A program made the translations under genes and the position numbers. The notes beneath the pieces were generated by a model. That model had not been told where the DNA came from, made no database searches, and saw only the letters and a list, made by a program, of their open reading frames with translations. A DNA stretch of 64,000 nt from Candidatus Aquabacterium excrementipullorum (GTDB taxonomy: Bacteria > Pseudomonadota > Gammaproteobacteria > Burkholderiales > Burkholderiaceae_C), in assembly GCA_019112875.1 (NCBI GenBank), contig DXIO01000023.1:1-64000 (forward strand). Reading direction: 5' to 3'. Shown piece by piece: positions 9,582 to 17,529 of the stretch. Numbering within the stretch: the stretch's first letter is position 1; every line of letters begins with the position of its first letter.

Positions 9582-10940
9582 ATGACAACGACCGCCCACC
9601 CCCTGCCACTGGCCGCCCACCCGGCGCGCCGCACCGCCTTCGACTGGGTCTTCGCCGCGCTGGTGGTGCTGGCCGCCGTGGTCGGCTTCCAGCGCTACGG
9701 CGCCTCGATGGACGTGTACGAGAAAGGCATCGCCGCGTGCGCCGTGCCCGCGGCCATCGCGCTGGGCTGGTTCTGGGCGCCGCTGCGTCCGCTGATGATC
9801 CTGGCGGCGCTGGCCGCCGGTGGCGCGATGACGCTGTACCTGCGCGCCACGGATGATTTCGGGGCCGACCTGGCCAAGGGCGAGCAGGTGTTCTGGCTCA
9901 AGTACATGCTGTCCAGCCAGAGCGCCATCCTGTGGATGAGCCTGCTGCTGTTCATGAGCACGGCCTTCTACTGGGCGGGCCTGGCACTGCGCCGCGACAC
10001 GCCCACGCTGCTGGGCAGCAAGCTGGCCTGGGGCGGCGTGTTCATGGCGCTGGTGGGCACCTTGGTGCGCTGGTTCGAGAGCCACCAGATCGCGCCGGAC
10101 ATCGGCCACATCCCCGTGAGCAACCTGTACGAAGTGTTCGTGCTGTTCTCATGGCTGACCACGCTGTTCTGGCTCTACTACGAGGACCGCTACCGCAAGG
10201 CCGGCCAGCCGCTCGGCGGCCTGGGCGCCTTCGTGATGCTGGTGGTGAGCGCGGCCGTGGGCTTCCTGCTCTGGTACGCGCTCACGCGCAACGCGCATGA
10301 GATCCAGCCCCTGGTGCCGGCGCTTCAAAGCTGGTGGATGAAGATCCACGTGCCGGCCAACTTCGTGGGCTATGGCACCTTCGCGCTGGCGGCCATGGTG
10401 GCGCTGGCCTACCTGCTCAAGACGGCCACGCCGCGCGCGCTGTGGCTGGGCCTGGTCGGCGTGCCGGGCGTGGTGATCGCGTTGCCGCTGCTGGGCTTCG
10501 CCGTGCTGGGTGATCTGCAGCCCGAGACTTTCGGCGCCGTGGCCAAGGCGCTGCGCCTGATCGGCGTGCTGCTGGCTTTCTTCATTGTCGTGATCGCGGC
10601 GCGCGGATGGATCAACCCCCGCACGCCCAGCCCCGAGGTGGCCGACGACGTGATGTACAAGGCCATCGCCGTGGGCTTCGCCTTCTTCACCATCGCCACC
10701 ATCCTGGGCGCCTTCTGGGCGGCCGAGGCCTGGGGCGGCTACTGGAGCTGGGACCCGAAGGAGACCTGGGCCCTGATCGTGTGGCTGAACTACGCCGCCT
10801 GGCTGCACATGCGCCTGATGAAGGGCCTGCGCGGCACCTTCGCGGCCTGGTGGTCGCTGGTGGGCCTGGTGGTCACCACCTTCGCGTTTTTGGGCGTGAA
10901 CATGTTCCTGTCCGGGCTGCACAGCTACGGGCAGCTCTGA
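9582..10940 (+). CDS. ccsA: Cytochrome c biogenesis protein CcsA (ResC), System II
   Basis: 452 aa polytopic membrane protein, the heme-handling partner of ResB. The tryptophan-rich WWD heme-binding signature is intact (WGGYWSWDPKETWALIVWL), along with conserved histidines expected to ligate heme (for example IHVPANFVGYGTF and the HMRLMKG region). Many hydrophobic segments run through the protein. It overlaps no neighbour but is spaced by only 1 nt from both resB and the downstream regulator, so all three are probably one transcript. Confidence 0.96.
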   Translation: MTTTAHPLPLAAHPARRTAFDWVFAALVVLAAVVGFQRYGASMDVYEKGIAACAVPAAIALGWFWAPLRPLMILAALAAGGAMTLYLRATDDFGADLAKGEQVFWLKYMLSSQSAILWMSLLLFMSTAFYWAGLALRRDTPTLLGSKLAWGGVFMALVGTLVRWFESHQIAPDIGHIPVSNLYEVFVLFSWLTTLFWLYYEDRYRKAGQPLGGLGAFVMLVVSAAVGFLLWYALTRNAHEIQPLVPALQSWWMKIHVPANFVGYGTFALAAMVALAYLLKTATPRALWLGLVGVPGVVIALPLLGFAVLGDLQPETFGAVAKALRLIGVLLAFFIVVIAARGWINPRTPSPEVADDVMYKAIAVGFAFFTIATILGAFWAAEAWGGYWSWDPKETWALIVWLNYAAWLHMRLMKGLRGTFAAWWSLVGLVVTTFAFLGVNMFLSGLHSYGQL

Positions 10941-10941
10941 C

Positions 10942-11703
10942 GTGACTGAGCTCGCCGCTTCATCCTGGATCACGCCGGATGTCCGCGCGCTGCTGCGCAA
11001 GGACCCCTGGTTCGGCAGCCTGCCGCCTGATCTGGAACTGGCCCTGCTGCAACTGGCCACGCCGCGCCGCCTTCGCCATGGCGAGGCGCTCTTTCTGCGC
11101 GGCAGCCCGCCCGACGGGCTCTACGCCGTGCTGGAAGGCTCGTTGCGCATCTCGGGCGTGACCGAAGCCGGCAAGGAGGCCATTCTGGCGATGGCCGAGC
11201 CGCCCGGCTGGATCGGCGAGATCGCATTGTTCGACAACCTACCGCGCACGCACAACGTGGTCGCCGAAGGCGCCACGCGCCTGCTGCACGTGCCCCTGGC
11301 CAGCCTGCACGACCTGCTGGCGCGTGTGCCGCTGTTCTGGCGCGAGTTCGGCGTGCTGATGGCGCTCAAGCTGCGCCTGGCCTTCATCGGCATGGAGGAT
11401 CTGGCCCTGCTGCCCGCCGAGGGCCGCCTGGCGCGCCGCCTGCTGCTGCTGGCGCAGACCTCGTCGCTCACGCACGCGGGGCCCTGCGTGGTGCCCATCA
11501 GCCAGTCGCAGCTGGGCATGATGCTGTCGCTCTCGCGGCAGACCACCAACCAGGTGCTGCAGGGCCTGCAGGACCAGGGCGTGCTGCAGGTGGCTTACGG
11601 CCGCATCGAGGTGTTGGACATGGACAAGCTGATGACGGTGGCCGGCCTGTCGAGCACCGAGAAGCGCATCCTGGGGCAGATGCAGCCGGTGGCGCGCGGC
11701 TGA
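10942..11703 (+). CDS. Crp/Fnr family transcriptional regulator
   Basis: 253 aa, GTG start 1 nt after the ccsA stop. An N-terminal cyclic-nucleotide-binding-like beta roll (RHGEALFLRGSPPDGLYAVLEGSLRI, GWIGEIALFDNLPRTHNVVAE) precedes a dimerisation helix and a C-terminal winged helix-turn-helix (ISQSQLGMMLSLSRQTTNQVLQGLQDQGVL). The N-terminal cysteines that hold the Fnr iron-sulfur cluster are absent, so it is not an oxygen-sensing Fnr; ligand unknown. Its place between cytochrome maturation genes and a large multiheme-type secreted protein suggests respiratory or redox control (inference). Confidence 0.92.
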   Translation: MTELAASSWITPDVRALLRKDPWFGSLPPDLELALLQLATPRRLRHGEALFLRGSPPDGLYAVLEGSLRISGVTEAGKEAILAMAEPPGWIGEIALFDNLPRTHNVVAEGATRLLHVPLASLHDLLARVPLFWREFGVLMALKLRLAFIGMEDLALLPAEGRLARRLLLLAQTSSLTHAGPCVVPISQSQLGMMLSLSRQTTNQVLQGLQDQGVLQVAYGRIEVLDMDKLMTVAGLSSTEKRILGQMQPVARG

Positions 11704-11758
11704 CGCCTGCTTCACGAAGGCGCACCCGCGGGTCCACCCTCTGAGGTGTTTCCCTGGT

Positions 11759-11776
11759 CTGTCGGGCGGCCGACAG
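11759..11776 (+). repeat. Inverted repeat in the gap before the diheme protein gene
   Basis: CTGTCGG (11759-11765) and CCGACAG (11770-11776) form a perfect 7-bp stem with a 4-nt loop. No T-run follows. It could be a weak terminator for the Crp/Fnr gene or an operator for the next gene; it does not match the Crp consensus TGTGA-N6-TCACA. Confidence 0.3.
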
Positions 11777-11849
11777 CTTCGGTTCAGGGCGAAACGGATC
11801 ATGCGACCACGCCGGCAGACACGACCGGCGATCCCGCAGGAGTCCGCCC

Positions 11850-14204
11850 ATGAACACGATCCCCCAGGTCCCCCACGCCAGCCACCTTGCCCGCGCCGCC
11901 GTGCGCAGGCAGCTGCCGCGCCTTGGCGTGCTGGCGCTGGCCGCGCAGGCCCTGTGCGCCCAGGCCGCGCCCAGCTTCCCGGACCAGGAGCTGGTCTGCA
12001 GCTTCAACGCGGGCCGCGAGCAGCAGCGCGCCGCCTCGGCGCAGACCTTCGCGCAGCCGGTGGTGCAGCAGATGCTGGTCAACGGCGCGCTGGTGTGGTC
12101 GGCTGGCAGCAGCGCCACGCCCACGCTCAAGCCGGGCGACACCGTCACGCTCAAGGGCAGCGGCTTCGGTGCCGGCACCGACATCGACTTCAGCAAGATC
12201 ATGGTCGGCAACAGCCGCGTGCTGGAGACCGACCTGGTGATGTACGAGCAGAAGCTCGACATCCTGGCCAGCGCCAACTACGAGACCGGCACCGTGCGCA
12301 GCAACTGGCCGAAAGACGTGCTGGCCTGGAGCGACACGCAGGTCGAGTTCCGCGTGCCCGCCCACGCCAGCAAAGGGCCGCTCAAGCTGCAGGTGCAAAA
12401 GCGCACCGGCTACAACCTGTCGATGCGCAAGCCCGGCCAGCCGCACAATGTGATCGACGCGCAGCTCACGCGGCTCGAATCGCCCGCCAATCCCAACTGC
12501 GACATCGTCTCGACGCTGACGGACGACAGCAAGGCCATCACGCCGATCAACGTCAACGTGGACAACGCCAGCTTCGCCGAGATGGTGAAACTGGGCCGGC
12601 AGATCTTCTGGTCCTACGACTACGGCCTGGGCGTGGCGCACAAGTTCAAGAGCCTGGACTGGGACAAGATTTTCGCGGGCAAGACGACGGACCCGTACAC
12701 GCGCAAGGCGGCCGATCCGGCCGTGCTGTTCGGCGCCTACAAGACGGTGGCCGGCCAGGTGCCCGATGAAGCCATCGCCGACGTGAAGTTCGATCCCTAC
12801 CCGCAGGAAAGCCCCATCCCCGGCTTCCTGCTGGTCGACAAGCAGCTCACCGCGGGCAACACCAGCAACAGCGGCTGGGTGGGCTACCGCTATGCCGAGT
12901 CCTCGCACCCGTTGCTGGGCCGTGGCAAGTGGATCGGCTTCAACTGCGCCTCGTGCCATGGCTACAAGATCAGCTACGGCAAGGGATCGAACACCATCAC
13001 CAAGGTCTTTCCCGGCCTGCCCAACCCGGGCTGGACGCAGAAGTGGACGACGCTGGGCGACAAGACCACGGACACCACAGCCACCTTCGCCTACATCGTC
13101 GACAACGAGCCGGGCCCGAGCTGGTCCACCGGCACCAAGAAGGTCGACAAGACACCGCTGCTGTACCTGATGCCCGGCGGGGCCACCGAGTCCACGCTGA
13201 CGCGCAAGGCCGGCGAGGGCACGGAGTACGACAACGACTACATCTTCTCGCCGATGGTCATCCCCAACGTGACCAACCACCTGCCGATCCGCCGTTCGCT
13301 GTCGCATACGGAATCCTTCGTGGGCTTCGAGGGCTCGTACATCCATGCGCAGGAGCCTGAGGGCGCGATGGGCTCGATGGACCAGAAGTCGCTCAAGGCG
13401 CTGACGGCCTACATGTCCGTGCTGGACCAGGACGACGACGACCTGCGCAACGTGGGCCTGTACCGCTGGCTCAAGTCCAACGGCAAGCTGGCGCAGACGG
13501 GCAGCACCGCCACCACCGAAGGCGCCTTCGTGCAGAAGACCTGGCAGCAGTACCCCAATGTGGCGGGTGCGGTGGCGCAGGGCAAGGCGGCGTTCGACCA
13601 GGCCTGCGCTTCGTGCCACTCGGACAAGCTGGGCGCCAACACCAACGAGAAGATGCTGCCGCTGAAAGAAGTGGGCCGCTTCTTCGCGCCGTCGGATTTC
13701 CAGTACAAGCAGCAATCCATCCGCGTGACCTTCCTGCGCAACCTGTACTGGGTGCAGTCGCGCGGTCTGCTGACCGACGGCCACGTGCGCAATCTTGAAG
13801 ATCTGGTCAACCCGGCGCGCTGCACCGAGGGCTCGGCCCTGTACAACCAGTACTACACGCTGCATGCGCCGGTGCGCCCCGCGCTGGGCTCGGCCGATCA
13901 GCCCGCGGTGTTCCCTGACCTGAACCGCAAGGGCGATGTCTTCCGCGTCTACAAGGCCAAGAAGAAAAACATCCTGGACACCACCTCGGACGCGCGCAAC
14001 CTCTTCGTCGAGCGTCACAAGTACTTCGTGACGGTGGCCGGCGACGCCGATTACTACTACTGGGACTACCAGAAGATGCGCCGCGAGTTCGGGCCCGAAG
14101 TCGGTGCGCCCGGCCCGATCGGGCTGCCGGCCTCGCCCCATCCGTGGTGCGCGAAGTCGTCCAACGACATCTCGAATCTGGTCCAGTACTTGCTGACGCT
14201 GTGA
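11850..14204 (+). CDS. Large secreted diheme c-type cytochrome-like protein with N-terminal IPT/TIG-like region
   Basis: 784 aa. A signal peptide (RLGVLALAAQALCAQAA) is followed by an immunoglobulin-like region (PTLKPGDTVTLKGSGFGAGT, then SDTQVEFRVPAHA) resembling an IPT/TIG fold. Two CxxCH heme sites sit in the catalytic part: CASCH near residue 366 (12946) and CASCH near residue 586 (13606). After the second site, a segment reading LYWVQSRGLLTDGHVRNLEDL resembles the end of MauG/RoxA/diheme peroxidase-type proteins, where the text usually runs HNGSVP-LRDLL. A role as a periplasmic or secreted diheme oxidase or peroxidase is therefore possible; I cannot name a substrate. A good ribosome binding site (caggag) precedes the ATG. 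The gene follows the Crp/Fnr regulator and is closed by a strong terminator. Confidence 0.75.
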   Translation: MNTIPQVPHASHLARAAVRRQLPRLGVLALAAQALCAQAAPSFPDQELVCSFNAGREQQRAASAQTFAQPVVQQMLVNGALVWSAGSSATPTLKPGDTVTLKGSGFGAGTDIDFSKIMVGNSRVLETDLVMYEQKLDILASANYETGTVRSNWPKDVLAWSDTQVEFRVPAHASKGPLKLQVQKRTGYNLSMRKPGQPHNVIDAQLTRLESPANPNCDIVSTLTDDSKAITPINVNVDNASFAEMVKLGRQIFWSYDYGLGVAHKFKSLDWDKIFAGKTTDPYTRKAADPAVLFGAYKTVAGQVPDEAIADVKFDPYPQESPIPGFLLVDKQLTAGNTSNSGWVGYRYAESSHPLLGRGKWIGFNCASCHGYKISYGKGSNTITKVFPGLPNPGWTQKWTTLGDKTTDTTATFAYIVDNEPGPSWSTGTKKVDKTPLLYLMPGGATESTLTRKAGEGTEYDNDYIFSPMVIPNVTNHLPIRRSLSHTESFVGFEGSYIHAQEPEGAMGSMDQKSLKALTAYMSVLDQDDDDLRNVGLYRWLKSNGKLAQTGSTATTEGAFVQKTWQQYPNVAGAVAQGKAAFDQACASCHSDKLGANTNEKMLPLKEVGRFFAPSDFQYKQQSIRVTFLRNLYWVQSRGLLTDGHVRNLEDLVNPARCTEGSALYNQYYTLHAPVRPALGSADQPAVFPDLNRKGDVFRVYKAKKKNILDTTSDARNLFVERHKYFVTVAGDADYYYWDYQKMRREFGPEVGAPGPIGLPASPHPWCAKSSNDISNLVQYLLTL

Positions 14205-14242
14205 TTGTGTTTTCTCCTCAGGCGTTGCATGACGTTCTGTTC

Positions 14243-14270
14243 GCCGCCGGATGCCCTCCGGCGGCTTTTT
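14243..14270 (+). terminator. Strong intrinsic terminator after the diheme protein gene
   Basis: Perfect 8-bp stem GCCGCCGG (14243-14250) / CCGGCGGC (14258-14265), 7-nt loop, then TTTTT (14266-14270). It lies 38 nt after the stop codon of the 784-aa protein. Confidence 0.9.
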
Positions 14271-14301
14271 CCATGGTGGCGTGGTGCCGGAAGGCCCACG
14301 C

Positions 14302-14811
14302 ATGAAGCAGTGGTCGTGGTGGGGCGCGGGTGCCGTGGTGTTGCTGTTGGCGGCTGCGTGGATGTGGTTGTGGGGCAGTGGCAGTGATGACGATCCGGCG
14401 CATCAGCCGTCTGTCGCGGACACCGCACAGGCGCCTGATGCGGCCGTGTCGCCTGCTTCTGCCGTGCCTGTCGTGGTCGCGCCATCCGAAGCGGCCGCAT
14501 CGACCGCATCGCCTGAAGCCCTGATGGCCGAGTACCGCGACAGCGGCGGCCGCGCGCACGCCAAACATGCGGGCAAGCGCCTGACCTTGAAAGGCGCCGT
14601 CGCCTCCGTCGAAGCGGGCGAGAACGGCCTCGTGCTGGTCAGCCTGGACGCCGGCCCTGATCTGCCGCCCGCCCGTGCCGTGATGGCCACGGCCGATGCG
14701 GCACAAATGCGCGCCTGGCCGCAGGGCGCACCCGTGGCGCTCGATTGCGCGAACCAGGGCCTGCTGATGGGCGAGCCTTTGCTGGCAGACTGCAGGGTGC
14801 TGAAAGATTGA
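14302..14811 (+). CDS. Membrane-anchored protein with OB-fold (tRNA_anti-like) domain
   Basis: About 169 aa. One N-terminal membrane helix (WGAGAVVLLLAAAWMWLWGSG), a proline/alanine/valine-rich linker, then an about 90-residue domain (LMAEYRDSGGRAHAKHAGKRLTLKGAVASV ... PVALDCANQGLLMGEPLLADCRV) that fits the tRNA_anti-like OB-fold family: an Ala/Asn-type lead helix, a K-rich strand 'KRLTLKG', and a terminal L-x-DC pattern. The domain probably sits in the periplasm. Members are widespread and uncharacterised, so no function is given. The start at 14302 has ggaagg upstream; an earlier in-frame ATG at 14251 lies inside the terminator loop and is rejected. Confidence 0.7.
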   Translation: MKQWSWWGAGAVVLLLAAAWMWLWGSGSDDDPAHQPSVADTAQAPDAAVSPASAVPVVVAPSEAAASTASPEALMAEYRDSGGRAHAKHAGKRLTLKGAVASVEAGENGLVLVSLDAGPDLPPARAVMATADAAQMRAWPQGAPVALDCANQGLLMGEPLLADCRVLKD

Positions 14812-14886
14812 GTTCAGATTCAATCTTTGGCACGTTGTCCGTTTGATGGCCTGCCGCGCAGGCCGTTCGAAGTAAAGGGTTCTCCC

Positions 14887-15759
14887 ATGCAAGGCGATGT
14901 CGCATCGACCATCCTGCTGCCGGCGGTGCTGGCTTTCATCATGTTCTCGCTGGGCCTGGGGCTCACGGCGGTCGATTTCAGCCGCATCGTGCGGCAGCCC
15001 CGCGCCCTGCTGGTGGGCGTGCTGTGCCACTTCGTGCTGTTGCCGCTGGTGTGCTTCGGCCTGGTCTCGGTGGCCGGGCTCACGGGCGCCTTCGCCGTGG
15101 GCTTCATGATCCTGGCGGCCTGCCCCACGGGCACCACCTCCAACCTGCTGACCTACCTGGCGCGCGGCGACGTGGCCCTGGCGCTGAGCTTCACCGCCGT
15201 GGCCAGCGTGCTCACCGTGTTCACCTTGCCCTTCATCGTGTCCTGGTCGCTGGCGCATTTCGGCACGGGTGATGCAGCCCAGGCGGTGGAGGTACCGGTC
15301 GGCATGATGATGGGCCAGGTCTTCGTGATGCTGGGCCTTCCGGTGGCGCTGGGCATGGCCCTGCGTGCCTGGCGCGAGCCGCTGGCGCTGCGCCTGGAGC
15401 CGCGCTTCACCAAGGTGGCCACAGTGCTGTTCGTGCTGGTGGTGATCGCCGCCATCGCCAAGAACTGGGACATGGCCAAGACGGCCTTCCCGACGCTGGC
15501 CCCGCTGGCGCTGGCGCTGAACCTCAGCATGCTGGCCGTGGGTTTCATCGTGGCCTGGCTGGCCCGCCTGTCGCGCCGCCAGAGCGTGACGCTGGGCATC
15601 GAATCAGCAGTGCAGAACGCCACGCTGGCGCTGGTGATCGCGGGCTCGGTGCTCAACGACGGCGCCATGGCCATCCCCGGCGCGGTGTACGGCATCGTGA
15701 TGTACGGTGGCGGCCTGTTGTTCGCCGTGCTGATGCGGCGCTTCACGGCAGAGCGTTGA
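14887..15759 (+). CDS. Bile acid:sodium symporter family (BASS) transporter
   Basis: About 290 aa with roughly ten hydrophobic segments, the BASS fold. The conserved MILAACPTGTTSNLLTYLARGDVALA stretch (around residue 75-100) and ESAVQNATLALVIA (around residue 240-255) are the sodium- and substrate-site motifs of the family. Prokaryotic members carry bile acids, pantothenate or other organic anions with sodium; substrate here is not predictable. The start at 14887 is preferred over an in-frame ATG at 14827 because the hydrophobic first segment begins soon after it. Confidence 0.88.
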   Translation: MQGDVASTILLPAVLAFIMFSLGLGLTAVDFSRIVRQPRALLVGVLCHFVLLPLVCFGLVSVAGLTGAFAVGFMILAACPTGTTSNLLTYLARGDVALALSFTAVASVLTVFTLPFIVSWSLAHFGTGDAAQAVEVPVGMMMGQVFVMLGLPVALGMALRAWREPLALRLEPRFTKVATVLFVLVVIAAIAKNWDMAKTAFPTLAPLALALNLSMLAVGFIVAWLARLSRRQSVTLGIESAVQNATLALVIAGSVLNDGAMAIPGAVYGIVMYGGGLLFAVLMRRFTAER

Positions 15760-15882
15760 TTCAAAGGCTGATCGCCTTGGCGGCCTCACCGCTGCTTTCA
15801 AGTTCGCGCGCGGCGGGTCGATAGCTGGGATAGAGTCTGCCCAAGACACCTGCATACCCAACCTGCACACCCATCGACCACC

Positions 15883-16287
15883 ATGCGCTACGTACTGCGT
15901 GATGCCGCCGGCAAGATCATCAGCCTGCACCTGGAACCGGTGCCGGGCGCCGAGCCGCTGCCGGTCGATCACCCCGAGGTGAGGGCCTTCGTGGCCGTGG
16001 CCGACGATGAAGGGCGCTCCTTCGCGGGCCTGGACGCCAACCTGGTGCGGGTGCTGGAAGACCTGATCGACGTGCTGATCGAGCGCAACGTGCTGCGCAT
16101 CACCGACCTGCCGGCCGAGGCGCAGCAAAAGCTGTTCGACCGCAAGCACTTCCGCAGCCGCGTGCAGAAGAAGTCGCTGCAGCTGTTCGGCGCCGATTTC
16201 GACGGTGGCGCCACGCTCAGCGGTGGCCTGCTGGCCGACGTGTCCGGCCTGCTGCCGCCGGACGACGGCAACCCGCCCAAGCTCTGA
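15883..16287 (+). CDS. Small conserved protein, 'tryptophan synthase beta-like' family of unknown function
   Basis: 134 aa, no signal peptide or membrane segment. The central run FVRVLEDLID-like text (NLVRVLEDLIDVLIERNVLRITDLPAEAQQKL) is typical of a conserved family in beta- and gammaproteobacteria often labelled 'tryptophan synthase subunit beta like protein'; that label has no enzymatic meaning, since there is no PLP site. It ends 27 nt before the convergent monooxygenase gene. Confidence 0.7.
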   Translation: MRYVLRDAAGKIISLHLEPVPGAEPLPVDHPEVRAFVAVADDEGRSFAGLDANLVRVLEDLIDVLIERNVLRITDLPAEAQQKLFDRKHFRSRVQKKSLQLFGADFDGGATLSGGLLADVSGLLPPDDGNPPKL

Positions 16288-16314
16288 ACGCTTCGGGGAT
16301 CGTCGTGCTGAACG

Positions 16315-17529
16315 TCAGCGCGTGGCCGCCGTCTGCCCGCTGGCCGCGATCTTCCGGCTGATCAGCTTCGCCTCGCGCGCGATCTCGCGCAGCATGCCCG
16401 TGGGCGACACGTAGAAGCCGCACAGGTGCAGGCCCTCGGGCAGGCCGGGCTGCGGGCTGGGCACCTGCTTGTCGGGCAGCGGGATCGCGCCGCCCTCCAG
16501 CCAGTGGCCCACCTGCGAGCGGTAGCCCGTGGCCAGCACGATGGCGTCAAACGCCTTGCTGCGCCCGTCGGTGAACACCACGCCCTCGGGCGTGAAGCGC
16601 TCGATGCCCGGGTACACGCCGACCTCGCCGCGCTTGACCAGGTCGATGGTGCCGATGTCGATGAAGGGCACCTTGCCCTCCTGCCGCACTTGCGCCACGG
16701 GGCCCAGCTTGGGGCGGGGCAGGCCGTAGCGGCTCAGATCGCCCACGATGAGGCGCGTGGTCGGCGCGTTGAGGGCATCGGCCAGCCAGGCCGGCCACGA
16801 TCGCTGCAGGATGCCCACGGTGAGGAAGGGCGTGCCCATCACCTCGCGCGGGATCACGTTGACGGGGCTGCGCACGGCCAGGCTGGGGCGCGCCTTGTGC
16901 TCCCACAGGTCGATGGCGATCTCGCCGCCGGAGTTGCCCAGGCCCACCACCAGCACGGCCTTGTCGGCCCAGCGCGCGCCGTTCTTGTAGTGCGCGCTGT
17001 GCACGATCTCGCCCTTGTACTGATCCTGGCCCGGCCAGTGCGGCAGGTTCGGGTCGTGGTTCACGCCGGTGGCCAGCACCAGGTGGTGCGTGCGGTAGCG
17101 GGTGTCCTGCGTCTCGACCTCCCAGCAGGTCTGGCCGTTCTGCGTGCCTTCCCCACTGAACACACGCCGCGCCGACATCACCTGCTCGTGAAAGCGCGGT
17201 GTGATCTGAAAGTGCTTCGCGTACCCATGCAGGTAATCGACCACCTGCTGGCGAGAGGGGTAGCGCGGGTAGTCGGCCGGGAAGGGCAGGTAGGGCAGCT
17301 CGGAATGCGCCTTGTCGGTGTGCAGGTGCAATCGCTCGTAGTGGCGCATCCACGAGTGGGCCACGTCGCCCGTCTGTTCCAGGATCTCGAAGGGGATCCA
17401 CAGGCGGCGCAGGCAGGCCGCCACGGCCAGCCCCGCCGGCCCGGCGCCCACGATAAGCACGGGCGTGAAGGGCGCCTGGCGCAACGGGCCCGGCACCGGC
17501 GTTTGATCGGACGACGGCAGCGCGCTCAT
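16315..17529 (-). CDS. Flavin-containing monooxygenase (YUCCA-/class B-like)
   Basis: About 404 aa. An N-terminal FAD-binding Rossmann motif (VLIVGAGPAGLAVAACL), a second NADPH-binding Rossmann motif (VLVVGLGNSGGEIAIDL) and the C-terminal ATGYRSQ motif place it in the single-component flavin monooxygenases. The layout and LHLHTDKAHSELPYLPFP segment resemble plant YUCCA-type and bacterial relatives that act on small amines or 2-oxo acids. Its ATG overlaps the stop of the amine oxidase gene (ATGA at 17526-17529), so they are translationally coupled. Together they may oxidise and process one amine; an indole or auxin-type route is only a guess. Confidence 0.88.
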   Translation of the reverse strand: MSALPSSDQTPVPGPLRQAPFTPVLIVGAGPAGLAVAACLRRLWIPFEILEQTGDVAHSWMRHYERLHLHTDKAHSELPYLPFPADYPRYPSRQQVVDYLHGYAKHFQITPRFHEQVMSARRVFSGEGTQNGQTCWEVETQDTRYRTHHLVLATGVNHDPNLPHWPGQDQYKGEIVHSAHYKNGARWADKAVLVVGLGNSGGEIAIDLWEHKARPSLAVRSPVNVIPREVMGTPFLTVGILQRSWPAWLADALNAPTTRLIVGDLSRYGLPRPKLGPVAQVRQEGKVPFIDIGTIDLVKRGEVGVYPGIERFTPEGVVFTDGRSKAFDAIVLATGYRSQVGHWLEGGAIPLPDKQVPSPQPGLPEGLHLCGFYVSPTGMLREIAREAKLISRKIAASGQTAATR

